Of a stretch of DNA of 64,000 nucleotides, positions 47,386 to 55,835 are shown one piece after another. The notes under the pieces were generated by a model, which was not told where the DNA came from, searched no databases, and saw only the letters and a list, made by a program, of their open reading frames with translations. Source of the DNA: DATFDN01 sp963762525 (GTDB lineage Bacteria > Pseudomonadota > Alphaproteobacteria > Acetobacterales > Acetobacteraceae). The translations under genes were made by a program, and so were the position numbers. Positions within the stretch are counted from its first letter, which is position 1. Each line of letters starts with the position of its first letter. The stretch is taken from NCBI GenBank assembly GCA_963762525.1, contig CAVXKT010000011.1:310001-374000 (forward strand), given 5' to 3'.

Positions 47386-48045
47386 TCAGGCGCGATGCAG
47401 TTTCGCCTCGGTGCGGGCCTGCAACGCCTCGAATTCCAGCCCCGGGATCATCTCGAGAACCACGAACCCCCGCTCGGTCACGTCGATCACCGCGAGATTG
47501 GTGTAAACGCGCTTGACCGCGCCGATCGCGGTCAGCGGATAGGAGCATTTGCGCACCAGCTTCGGCTGCCCGTCCTTGGTAGTGTGCTCCATCGTCACCC
47601 ATAGCCGCTTGGCGCCGGCCGCGAGGTCCATCGCACCGCCGACCGCCGGGGCGGTGTCGTTCTCGCTGGTCGCCCAATTGGCGATGTCGCCGTTCTCGGC
47701 CACCTGGAAGGCGCCGAGGACGCAAAGATCGAGATGCCCGCCGCGGATCATGGTGAAGCTGTCGGCGTGGTGACAGATGCTGGCGCCGGGGCGCAGCGTG
47801 ATGAACTGCTTGCCGGCGTTGATCAGCCACGGATCGATCTCACCCTCTGCCGGCTGCGGTCCCATGCCGAGGACGCCGTTTTCGGAGTGAAACACCACCT
47901 CGCGGCCGGCCGGCACATGATCGGCGACACCGGTCGGAATGCCGATACCGAGATTGACGTACCACCCTTCGGGGATGTCGCGCGCGAGCCGCGCGGCCAT
48001 GGCGGCGCGCCCGAGTGGCTGAAAGCCGGCCTGTGTATCGGGCAT
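47386..48045 (-). CDS. 3-oxoacid CoA-transferase subunit B
   Basis: A 219-residue beta subunit of a family I CoA-transferase (PcaJ/ScoB/AtoA type). The glutamate of the family motif SENGVLGMGP carries the CoA thioester; ARLARDIPEGWYVNLGIGIPTGVAD, LRPGASICHHADSF, MIRGGHLDLCVLGAFQVA and SAEKRLWVTMEHTTKDG-like parts (KRLWVTMEHT) are typical. It transfers CoA from succinyl-CoA to a 3-oxoacid such as acetoacetate or 3-oxoadipate. It is 12 bp downstream of the alpha subunit gene, same strand. Intact. Confidence 0.92.
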   Translation of the reverse strand: MPDTQAGFQPLGRAAMAARLARDIPEGWYVNLGIGIPTGVADHVPAGREVVFHSENGVLGMGPQPAEGEIDPWLINAGKQFITLRPGASICHHADSFTMIRGGHLDLCVLGAFQVAENGDIANWATSENDTAPAVGGAMDLAAGAKRLWVTMEHTTKDGQPKLVRKCSYPLTAIGAVKRVYTNLAVIDVTERGFVVLEMIPGLEFEALQARTEAKLHRA

Positions 48046-48057
48046 CTAGATCTCCTG

Positions 48058-48741
48058 TCAGAAGCCGGACGGATCGCCGTAAGGCACATGCAGCACGCGA
48101 TTGACGAACAGGCCGGGCGTGTGGACGTGGTCGGGGTCGATTTCGCCAAGCTCCTTGATGTGCTGGCTCTGCACGATCGTCAATTCGGCGGCCATCGCCA
48201 TGATCGGGTTGAAGTTCCGCCCCGCCGTCCGATAGGTCAGGTTGCCCCACCGATCGGCCTCCCAGGCCTCGATCAGCGCCACGTCGCCATGCAGCGCCTT
48301 CTCGCCGATATAGGTGCGGCCGTCGATCTCGCGCGTCTCCTTGCCCTGCGCCATCTTGGTGCCGACGCCGGTGGCCGTAAAGAACAGCGGAATACCGGCG
48401 CCGGCAGCGCGGATGCGCTCGGCGAGCGTGCCCTGGGGCACGATCTCCAGCTCGATCTTGCCGGCGCGGAACAGCGTCTCGAACACCACCGGGTCGGAGG
48501 AGCGGGGGAACGAGCAGATGATCTTGTCCACCCGCTCGAGGTCCATCAGCCGGGCCAGTCCGAGCCGTCCGACGCCCGCATTGTTGCAGGCAACCGTCAG
48601 GTGTTTGGCGCCCTGCTCGATCAGACCGTCGATCAGCGCGTTCGGCTGGCCGACGGCGCCGAAGCCGCCGAGCAGGATCGTCGAGCCGTCCCGGACCCCT
48701 TCCAGCGCCTCGGCCATCGAGCGGACGATCTTGTCGATCAT
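48058..48741 (-). CDS. 3-oxoacid CoA-transferase subunit A
   Basis: A 227-residue alpha subunit of a family I CoA-transferase (PcaI/ScoA/AtoD type). The family glycine-rich motif GSTILLGGFGAVGQP is followed by LTVACNNAG and ELEIVPQGTLAERIRAAGAGIPLFFT, with MIDKIVRSMAEALEGV at the N-terminus (ATG 48739-48741). Together with subunit B it makes a heteromeric enzyme. In a genome with boxBC, a role at 3-oxoadipyl-CoA is possible (pcaIJ), but acetoacetate is equally possible. It is intact. Confidence 0.92.
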   Translation of the reverse strand: MIDKIVRSMAEALEGVRDGSTILLGGFGAVGQPNALIDGLIEQGAKHLTVACNNAGVGRLGLARLMDLERVDKIICSFPRSSDPVVFETLFRAGKIELEIVPQGTLAERIRAAGAGIPLFFTATGVGTKMAQGKETREIDGRTYIGEKALHGDVALIEAWEADRWGNLTYRTAGRNFNPIMAMAAELTIVQSQHIKELGEIDPDHVHTPGLFVNRVLHVPYGDPSGF

Positions 48742-48832
48742 GCGGGGCGTCTCCGAATTGGACCACGGGTTTAGCGGCAAGCCGGCGGGGCGCCAAGTTC
48801 ACCCGCGCCGGGTGCCGTGCTAGACGGAAACG

Positions 48833-49375
48833 ATGAGCGATCCGGTTCGCAAGCGCATGACATCCGATGAGTTCATCGCCTGGGCGATGGAGAACGATCA
48901 ACGATGCGAGCTGGTCGCCGGCGAGGTGGTCGCCATGGCGCCGGAGCGGGTCTCCCACGGCCGGGTGAAATTCCGCATCGCGCGGCTGCTGGCCGAAGCG
49001 GTGGAGGCGGCGGGATTGCCTTGCGAGGTGTTCACCGACGGCATGGCCGTGGAGGTTGACGCGGAAACGGTCTATGAACCGGACGCGTGGCTCCGATGTG
49101 GCCCGCCGTTGCCCGGTGATCTGGTGAAGGCGACGGATCCGATGGTGGTGGTGGAGGTGCTGTCGCCATCTACCCGCGCCCGCGACAAGGCGGCGAAGCT
49201 CGCGGACTACTTTCGCATTCCCTCCGTGCGGCACTACGTCATCCTGATTGCCGAAGTTCGGACGCTCATCCACCATGAACGCAATGCTGCGGGCGCCATA
49301 GCTACCCGCATCGTTCAGGACGGAATGCTGCGCCTGGACCCGCCGGGGGTCGAGTTGCGCGAGCTGTTCGGCTGA
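48833..49375 (+). CDS. Uma2 family endonuclease (DUF820)
   Basis: A 180-residue Uma2 protein (PD-(D/E)XK-like fold). MTSDEFIAWAMENDQRCELVAGEVVAMAPERVSHGRV, TVYEPDAWL (D residue), MVVVEVLSPSTRARDKAAKLADYFRIPSVRHYVIL (V-x-E-V-L-S-x-S-T, D-x-x-x-K) are the standard motifs including the E-x-K-like catalytic core. Uma2 proteins are widespread, often multicopy, with unknown biology. ATG 48833. It is 14 bp before the next start codon, but is probably unrelated in function. Confidence 0.9.
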   Translation: MSDPVRKRMTSDEFIAWAMENDQRCELVAGEVVAMAPERVSHGRVKFRIARLLAEAVEAAGLPCEVFTDGMAVEVDAETVYEPDAWLRCGPPLPGDLVKATDPMVVVEVLSPSTRARDKAAKLADYFRIPSVRHYVILIAEVRTLIHHERNAAGAIATRIVQDGMLRLDPPGVELRELFG

Positions 49376-49388
49376 CGGAGAAACCGAT

Positions 49389-50756
49389 ATGGACACCATG
49401 ATACATGCCGACGCCGGGAAACTGACCGCGGCCCTGGTTTCCCTTGCCCGCGATGTGCGACACGACGCGCTGCCGGACGACGTGCGCGCCCTCGCCCGGC
49501 AATGCGTGCTCGACACGCTCGGCTGCGCGCTTGCGGGCGCAGGCGAAGAGCTGACCCTAATCCTGCTGGACGAGGCGCGTGCGGACGGTGGCGCTCCCGC
49601 TGCGACCGTGATCGGGCATCGCGACCGCCTGTCGGCGCCGGCCGCGGCGCTGGTCAACGGCGCCGCCGGCCACGCGCTCGACTTCGACGACGTGAACATG
49701 GCGATGCCCGGCCATCCCTCGGTCGCCATCCTGCCCGGCCTGTTGGCGCTCGCCGAGACCCGCGCGGCTTCGGGCGCCGAGGTGATCGCCGCCTTTGTGG
49801 CGGGCTATGAGCTGGCCTGCCGGGTCGGCCGGCTGATCGCACCCGGGCACTATGACGGGCTCGGTTTCCATGCGACGGCGACAGTCGGATCGCTCGGCGC
49901 GGCGGCCGCCTGCGCGCGTCTGCTCGGGCTCGATGAAGCGCGATTCGCCGCCGCGCTCGGCATCGCGGCGACCCGGGCGGCCGGGCTCAAGTCGATGTTC
50001 GGGACTATGTGCAAGCCGCTGCATGCGGGCGAAGCCTCCGCCAACGGTCTCACCGCCGCCCGCCTCGCCGCGCGCGGCTTCACCAGCCGCGCCGACGCCA
50101 TTGACTGCGCGCAGGGTTTCGCGCGCACCCACAGCCCGGACTTCCATCCCGATCGCGCGCTCAGCCACCCGGAGCGCTTCCGTATCCGCGACAATCTCTT
50201 CAAGTATCATGCCGCGTGTTATCTCACGCACGCGCCGATCGAGACGGCGCGCTCGCTCCGCGAACGGCATGGGCTTACCCCCGACCGCATCGCCGCCATT
50301 CGCCTCACGCTCGACGAGGCGTGCGATCGCGTCTGCAACATCCTGGCGCCATGCACCGGGCTGGAGGCGAAATTCAGCCTGCGCCTCACGGTCGCCATGG
50401 CGCTCGCCGGCATCGAGACCGGCGCGCTTGCCAGCTACTCCGCGGCGAATGCCGCCGATCCGCGCCTGGTTGCCTTGCGCGACAAGGTGGAGATCGATTT
50501 CGTCCCCGGCCGGGCGCACACACTCGCCGATCTCTCGGTCGCGCTGACCGACGGCACCGTGCTCACCGCGCGCCACGATTCCGGCGTGCCCGCAACCGAC
50601 GCGGCGGCGCAAGGGCGGCGGCTTGAGACCAAGTTCCTCGCGCTCGCCGAGCCGGTCATCGGCAACCGGACGGGCGATCTCGCCGGCATGATCGCGCGGC
50701 TCGACGAACTGGCCGACATTCACGCGCTGATGGCGCTTTGCGGAGGCGAGGCGTGA
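49389..50756 (+). CDS. MmgE/PrpD family protein
   Basis: A 455-residue protein of the MmgE/PrpD superfamily (2-methylcitrate dehydratase-like). VLDTLGCALAGAGEE, SAPAAALVNGAAGHALDFDDVNMAMPGHPSVAI and ATVGSLGAAAACARLLG are characteristic, and a C-terminal ferredoxin-like domain completes it. In catabolic clusters these proteins are isomerases or dehydratases, e.g. of cis-aconitate or unknown acids. The ATG 49389 lies 14 bp after Uma2. Stop TGA overlaps the next start (GTGATG). Intact. It sits in a gene set that looks like the degradation of a heterocyclic or substituted acid. Confidence 0.9.
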   Translation: MDTMIHADAGKLTAALVSLARDVRHDALPDDVRALARQCVLDTLGCALAGAGEELTLILLDEARADGGAPAATVIGHRDRLSAPAAALVNGAAGHALDFDDVNMAMPGHPSVAILPGLLALAETRAASGAEVIAAFVAGYELACRVGRLIAPGHYDGLGFHATATVGSLGAAAACARLLGLDEARFAAALGIAATRAAGLKSMFGTMCKPLHAGEASANGLTAARLAARGFTSRADAIDCAQGFARTHSPDFHPDRALSHPERFRIRDNLFKYHAACYLTHAPIETARSLRERHGLTPDRIAAIRLTLDEACDRVCNILAPCTGLEAKFSLRLTVAMALAGIETGALASYSAANAADPRLVALRDKVEIDFVPGRAHTLADLSVALTDGTVLTARHDSGVPATDAAAQGRRLETKFLALAEPVIGNRTGDLAGMIARLDELADIHALMALCGGEA

Positions 50757-51562
50757 TGGACTTCACCGGCAAGGTGGCGTTGATCACCGGCGGCGGCGGC
50801 GGCATCGGCCGCGTCACCGCCATCGCCTTCGCCAGAGCGGGCGCCCGGGTGATGGTGGTCGATCGCGACCAGACCACGGCCGAGGACAGCGCCGCCGCCG
50901 CCCGCGCAGTCGCCGGCTCGGGAGCCGAGATACGCAGCATGGTCGCCGACGTGACCCGCAGCGCCGCGGTGCGCGGCTATGTTCGCGCCACGCTCGACGC
51001 CTGGGGCCGCATTGACTGCTTCTTCAACAACGCCGGGATTGAGGGTGTCGTCGCGCCCACCCAGGAATACGACGAGGACGGGTTCGACGCCGTGATCGGC
51101 GTCAACCTCAAAGGTGTATTTCTCGGCCTGCGCCACGTGTTGCCGGTGATGATCGAGCAAGGCGCCGGCGCCGTGGTGAACACCGCCTCGGTCGCCGGGC
51201 TGTTCGGCGGCCCCGGAATGCCGGCCTATGTGGCCTCGAAACACGGGGTACTGGGGCTCACCAAGGTCGCCTCATCCGACGTGGCGCATCTGGGAGTGCG
51301 GGTGAATGCGATCTGCCCCGGCCCGGTGGAAACGCGTATGATGCGCTCGGTGGAGCGCCAGCGCAGTCCGGCCGATCCCGAGGCGGCCCGCGCCGCAGCC
51401 GCCGCCAGCGCGCCGAGCGGGCGCTACACCCGTCCCGAGGAGATTGCCAACGCCGTGCTGTTCCTGTGCTCCGACCTCGCCGGCAATCTCACCGGCACGC
51501 ATCTGGTGGTGGATGGCGGGCGCAGCGGCGCCGGCGGTGCGGCGACGCGGGGAAATCGTTGA
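50756..51562 (+). CDS. SDR family NAD(P)-dependent oxidoreductase
   Basis: A 268-residue classical short-chain dehydrogenase. G-G-G-G-G-I-G at about 12-18, D residue in VMVVDRD at the end of beta2 (NAD preference), NNAG, catalytic Ser in VNTASVAGL, and Y-V-A-S-K. The C-terminus GNLTGTHLVVDGG is classical. The ATG 50756 shares its A with the preceding stop. Its TGA stop overlaps the TTG start of hyuB. The substrate is unknown; it probably oxidises a hydroxyacid of the same pathway. Intact. Confidence 0.9.
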   Translation: MDFTGKVALITGGGGGIGRVTAIAFARAGARVMVVDRDQTTAEDSAAAARAVAGSGAEIRSMVADVTRSAAVRGYVRATLDAWGRIDCFFNNAGIEGVVAPTQEYDEDGFDAVIGVNLKGVFLGLRHVLPVMIEQGAGAVVNTASVAGLFGGPGMPAYVASKHGVLGLTKVASSDVAHLGVRVNAICPGPVETRMMRSVERQRSPADPEAARAAAAASAPSGRYTRPEEIANAVLFLCSDLAGNLTGTHLVVDGGRSGAGGAATRGNR

Positions 51563-53151
51563 CCGACCCCGTCACCGTCGCCGTCCTGCAAAACCGGCTC
51601 AACGCCATCGCCGAGGAGATGGGCGAGGCGATGCTGCGCACCGCCTATTCGCAAATCCTCAACTCCTCGCGCGACTTCTCGATCGCGCTCATCGATGCGC
51701 GCTGTCGGCTGGTGGCGCAGGCCGATCATATCCCGGTGCATGTCGGCGCCATGCCCTGGGCGGTGCGCGCGCTGATGGAAGCGTTCCCCGAACCCGGGCT
51801 GAACGAGGTCTATCTGCTGAACGATCCCTATCGCGGCGGCAGTCACTTGCCCGACCTCACCGTGTTCGTTCCCGTGTTCGCCGACGGCGAGCCGCTGATC
51901 TGGTCGGTAGTGCGCGCCCATCACAGCGATATCGGCGGCAGCACGCATGGCGGATACAATCCCGGGGCAACCGAGATTTACCACGAAGGGTTGCGCATCC
52001 CGCCGATTCGCCTCACGGAGAACGGCGCCTTGCGTGAGGATTTGCTGACCATGCTGGCGCTGAACGTGCGCCATCCGCGCGACTTCCGGGGCGATCTGGC
52101 GGCGCAGATAGGCTCCGCGCGGCTGGGCGCGCGGCGACTCGAAGCGGTGATCGCCGAATACGGCCGCGCGGTTCTGGAACTCGCGATCGCGGCGATGCTG
52201 GACGGCGCCGAGCGCCATGCCCGCGCCATCGTCGCCACCTGGAGGGAGGGCGAGTACGACGGCGTAGCGGTGCTCGACGACGACGGCTTCGGACGCACCG
52301 ACATTCATGTGCGCGCGCATTGCACCGTGCGCGAAGGCGAGGTCACGGTCGATCTCACCGGCTCGGATGCGCAGGCGACGGGGTTCGTCAACTCCTCGCA
52401 CGCCAACATGCAGTCCGCCGTCGCCATGGCCTTCGCCTTCCTGCTCGATCCCGACATGGCGCGCAACGAAGGCGCGTTCCGGCCGCTGGTCGTGCGCGCC
52501 CGGCCGGGAACGATCGTCTGGGCGAACGAGGGCGCGCCGGTGACGATGTGCACCAGCCACTGCTCGAACGAGATCATCGAGGCGGTGATCGCCGCCCTCG
52601 CCCCCGCCTGCCCCGAACGCGCGATGGGCGGCTGGGGAAGGCGATTGCGGATCGCCCTCGCCGGGCGCGATCCGCGCAACGACCGACGGTTCATCTGGCA
52701 CATGTTCCAGGCTCGCCCCGGCGGCGGCGGCTCGGCGGCGGGTGACGGGTTCGGGACCATCGGCGAATGGCACTCGGCCGGCGGCATCAAATTCGGCAGC
52801 CTGGAAGTCGCCGAGAGCCGGTTTCCCCTGTTCTTCGAAAGCCACGAGTTCCGCCCCGGCTCGGGCGGCGACGGCCGCGCGCGGGGCGGCCCCGGCGCCG
52901 AGATGCGCCTGCGCGTCGAGACGGCGGAGGCGGCCATCGCCAACACCGCCGGCGAGGGCACGGTGCACGGCGCGCGCGGCATCCTGGGCGGCAGCGACGG
53001 CGCCCCGCACGACTACACGCTGCTCGCGCCGGGCGCCGCGGCGCGCAAGCTGCGCAACAAGGAGGCGGGAATCGCGGTGCCGCCCGGCAGCGTGTTCCAC
53101 ATCCTCTCCGGCGGCGGCGGTGGGTGGGGCGAGGCGGTGTCCCCGGTCTGA
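51559..53151 (+). CDS. Hydantoinase B/oxoprolinase family protein (HyuB-like)
   Basis: A 530-residue beta subunit of the N-methylhydantoinase/5-oxoprolinase/acetophenone carboxylase group. LNAIAEEMGEAMLRTAYSQILNSSRDFSIALID, LLNDPYRGGSHLPDLTVFVPVF and VRAHHSDIGGSTHGGYNP hold the metal-binding residues (D, H-H, D of the beta subunit); it ends with GGGGGWGEAV. These enzymes use ATP to open imide/lactam rings or carboxylate ketones. The start TTG 51559-51561 overlaps the SDR stop. It is intact. hyuA, its usual partner, is separated by a toxin-antitoxin remnant. Confidence 0.92.
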   Translation: MTDPVTVAVLQNRLNAIAEEMGEAMLRTAYSQILNSSRDFSIALIDARCRLVAQADHIPVHVGAMPWAVRALMEAFPEPGLNEVYLLNDPYRGGSHLPDLTVFVPVFADGEPLIWSVVRAHHSDIGGSTHGGYNPGATEIYHEGLRIPPIRLTENGALREDLLTMLALNVRHPRDFRGDLAAQIGSARLGARRLEAVIAEYGRAVLELAIAAMLDGAERHARAIVATWREGEYDGVAVLDDDGFGRTDIHVRAHCTVREGEVTVDLTGSDAQATGFVNSSHANMQSAVAMAFAFLLDPDMARNEGAFRPLVVRARPGTIVWANEGAPVTMCTSHCSNEIIEAVIAALAPACPERAMGGWGRRLRIALAGRDPRNDRRFIWHMFQARPGGGGSAAGDGFGTIGEWHSAGGIKFGSLEVAESRFPLFFESHEFRPGSGGDGRARGGPGAEMRLRVETAEAAIANTAGEGTVHGARGILGGSDGAPHDYTLLAPGAAARKLRNKEAGIAVPPGSVFHILSGGGGGWGEAVSPV

Positions 53152-53204
53152 CCAACTTGACCAAGTGCAGCCGTGCGGTACTTTGATGGGCTGAAAGGAA
53201 CCCG

Positions 53205-53449
53205 ATGCATCCGTTCATCAGCTTGTACGAAGCTAAGACCAAGCTCTCCGGCTTGGTGGATCGCGCCGCTGCGGGGGAGGAAATCGTCATCGCGAAAACG
53301 GCGTGCCGCGGGCGAAGCTGGTGCCGATCGCGTTTCGCGGCACACCGCGAAAGCCCGCTCGCGCGATCCGGGTCACATATATCGATCCGAATTTCGACGT
53401 CCAGGATCAGGAGATTGAACGCCTATTCGAAGGCGACGAGCCGGCTTGA
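53205..53449 (+). CDS. Phd/YefM-like antitoxin, frameshifted
   Basis: About 81 residues. MHPFISLYEAKTKLSGLVDRAAAGEEIVIAK is the classical prevent-host-death N-terminus, which binds operator DNA. The frame breaks at about 53298 in an A run (gcgaaaacggcg; one more A gives NGVPRAKLVPI). The rest then reads RGTPRKPARAIRVTYIDPNFDVQDQEIERLFEGDE in another frame and ends at TGA 53447-53449, overlapping the toxin start TTG. It would neutralise the VapC-like toxin and repress the pair. Confidence 0.8.
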
Positions 53450-53708
53450 AGCTTCTGCTTGATACGCCCGTGCTGCTCTGGTGGGACCAGCGGGACCGCA
53501 AGTTAGGGGGCGGGTTCGATCCTCGATCGCCGACCCGAACAACGACGTTTTCGTCAGCGCGGCTTCTATCTGGGAGATCGCGATCAAGCGCCGCCGGGGC
53601 AAGCTTCGGTTTGAGGGTTCTGCTGTGGCGCTAATCGATGCGAACGGCTTCACCGCCGACGCCGTCATCCGCGCCTATGCCGGCGTGCCGCAGCTATGGG
53701 CCGGATAG
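53446..53708 (+). pseudogene. VapC-like PIN toxin remnant with internal deletion
   Basis: TTG 53446 overlaps the antitoxin stop. LKLLLDTPVLLWWDQRDRKL (with the first catalytic Asp) opens the PIN fold, and after a frame break near 53515 comes IADPNNDVFVSAASIWEIAIKRRRGKLRFE, the next PIN block (E of WEIA). From there the sequence jumps from DANGFT to ADAVIRAYAGVPQLWAG, the C-terminus of these toxins. About 40 residues in between are missing, including the D-P-F-D-R motif with catalytic aspartates. The toxin should be inactive even if the frame is corrected. Confidence 0.75.
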
Positions 53709-53719
53709 CCCTGCCCCGC

Positions 53720-55774
53720 ATGACATACGCCATCGGCATCGATGTCGGCGGCACCTTTACCGATGTGGTGGTGCGCGGTACGGACGGCGAGCTGACCGTC
53801 GCCAAGGCGCCGAGCACGCCGGGTAATCAGTCGGACGGGGTGATGGATGCGATCGGGCGCGCCGCCGTCGCGCTGGGCATGTCGGCAACCGACTTGCTCG
53901 CCCGGGCCGCGCGGATCGTGCACGGAACCACTGTTGCCACCAATGCGCTGCTGGAAGGCAAAGCGGCGCTTGTCGGGATGCTGACTACTGCGGGGCATCG
54001 CGACGTGATCGAGATGCGAGAGGGACTGAAGCCCGACCGCTACAATCTGCGCATGACGCCGCCGCCGCCGTTGGTGGCCCGGCGCTTGCGCCTCGGCGTC
54101 AGCGAACGCACCCGCGCCGATGGTCGGATCGAAACTCCGCTCGATCAGGCCTCACTTGACGCCGCGCTGGATGCGCTGGCGGCGGCGGAGGTGCGGGCGG
54201 TCGCCATCTGCTTCCTGCACGCCTGGGCCAATCCCGCGCATGAACGTCGGGCGGCGGTGGCCGCACGGGAGCGGCTGCCGGGCGTCTATGTCACCGCCTC
54301 GGCCGACGTGCTGGCGCGCATCGACGAATTCGCGCGCTTTTCCACCACCGTCGCCAACGCCGCGGTGGGGCCGGTGATCGGGGCTTATCTGCGCCGGCTG
54401 GCGGACCGGCTGCACGCGGGCGGGTTCGCCGGCGCGCTGCACGTGATCCTCTCGCACGGCGGCATCGCCTCGATCGAGGAGGCGACACGCCTATCCGCGG
54501 GCACCGTGCTCTCCGGCCCCGCCGGGGGGGTGGCCGCGGCCGTCGCGCTCGCCAGGCAGGGCGCGGGGCGTGATCTCATCACCTTCGACATGGGCGGAAC
54601 CAGCACCGACATCGCCTTGCTGCACGACGGCGCGCCCGCGATGTCGGCGGGGCGTCAGGTCGGGGAGGCGCGGATCGCGCTGCCGGCACTCGACATCACC
54701 ACACTCGGCGCCGGCGGCGGCAGCATCGCGCAAATCGATCGCGCCGGCCTGCTCCGCGTGGGGCCGGAAAGCGCCGGCGCCGATCCGGGCCCCGCCTGCT
54801 ACGGCAAGGGCGGGGGCGCGACCGTGACCGACGCCAACCTGGTGCTCGGGCGGCTCGATCCAAGGCGGTTCGCCGGCGGGCGGCTCGACGCCGAGGCGGC
54901 GCGCGCGGCCGTCTCCCGGTTGGCGGAGCCGCTCGGACTCGGCCTCGAGGAGGCGGCCGCGGGAATCATCCGCATCGCCGAGGCGCGGATGGCCGACGGG
55001 GTGCGGCTCGCGACCGTCCGCCGCGGTGTCGATCCGCGCCATCATGCGCTGCTCGGGTTCGGCGGTGCGGCGGGGCTGCATATTAGCGCGATCGCCGCCG
55101 AGTTGGGCATCGCGCGCGTCATCGTCCCGCAAACCGCCTCGGTGCTGTCGGCGCGCGGGATGCTGAGCACGGATCCGCGCGTGGAGCTGATGCGCGGCCA
55201 GCAGCAGGGCCGGATCGACCCGGCTGCGTTGCGGACCGCCTTCGCCGAGATGGAACGCGAGGGTCGCGATCGCTTGCCCGAATTCGACGGCGACGTGGAA
55301 CTCCGCCGCAGCGCCGAGATGCGCTATGGCGAGCAGGTGTTCGAGATCGCGGTCTCGCTGGACGGCATCGACCTCGACGCGGCCGACGCCGCCGCGGCGA
55401 TTGCCGCCGCCTTCCACGCCCGCCATGCGGCGCTCTACACCTACGCGATGCCCGACCAGGCTCCGGTCCTGGTCAGCGCTCGGCTGTCGGTGATCGGCCG
55501 CTTGGCCGTGTCCGCTCCGCCGCCGCCGACGATGGCCGCCGAACGGCCGCCGAGCAGCCGCCGGGTCTGGCTGAACGGCAGATGGACCGAGATCGCGGTT
55601 TCGGACTTCCCGACCCTGGCGACGGGCCGGAAGCTTGCCGGGCCTGCGCTCGTGGCCTCGCCGACAACCACGGTGCTGCTGCGCGCCGACGACACCGCCA
55701 CGTATGACGGGCGTGGATGGTTGGAGGTGGTGGTCGGTGACGAAAGGGCGGCCGGGATCGCCTCAACCGGTTGA
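53720..55774 (+). CDS. Hydantoinase A/oxoprolinase family protein (HyuA-like)
   Basis: A 684-residue alpha subunit, actin-like ATPase fold. The P-loop-like start YAIGIDVGGTFTDVV, VHGTTVATNALLEGKAALVGMLTTAGHRDVIEMREGL and FDMGGTSTDIALL (second phosphate motif) are the family signatures, with LGAGGGSIA and ESAGADPGPACYG after them. It acts with HyuB to open an imide/lactam or carboxylate a ketone with ATP. ATG 53720. hyuB ends 568 bp upstream with a toxin-antitoxin remnant in between. Intact. Confidence 0.93.
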   Translation: MTYAIGIDVGGTFTDVVVRGTDGELTVAKAPSTPGNQSDGVMDAIGRAAVALGMSATDLLARAARIVHGTTVATNALLEGKAALVGMLTTAGHRDVIEMREGLKPDRYNLRMTPPPPLVARRLRLGVSERTRADGRIETPLDQASLDAALDALAAAEVRAVAICFLHAWANPAHERRAAVAARERLPGVYVTASADVLARIDEFARFSTTVANAAVGPVIGAYLRRLADRLHAGGFAGALHVILSHGGIASIEEATRLSAGTVLSGPAGGVAAAVALARQGAGRDLITFDMGGTSTDIALLHDGAPAMSAGRQVGEARIALPALDITTLGAGGGSIAQIDRAGLLRVGPESAGADPGPACYGKGGGATVTDANLVLGRLDPRRFAGGRLDAEAARAAVSRLAEPLGLGLEEAAAGIIRIAEARMADGVRLATVRRGVDPRHHALLGFGGAAGLHISAIAAELGIARVIVPQTASVLSARGMLSTDPRVELMRGQQQGRIDPAALRTAFAEMEREGRDRLPEFDGDVELRRSAEMRYGEQVFEIAVSLDGIDLDAADAAAAIAAAFHARHAALYTYAMPDQAPVLVSARLSVIGRLAVSAPPPPTMAAERPPSSRRVWLNGRWTEIAVSDFPTLATGRKLAGPALVASPTTTVLLRADDTATYDGRGWLEVVVGDERAAGIASTG

Positions 55775-55835
55775 AGGCCGCGTTCGAAATCGCTTGCCAG
55801 TCGCGCGCAGCGCTCAACCCGGGCTGGATTGTCGA

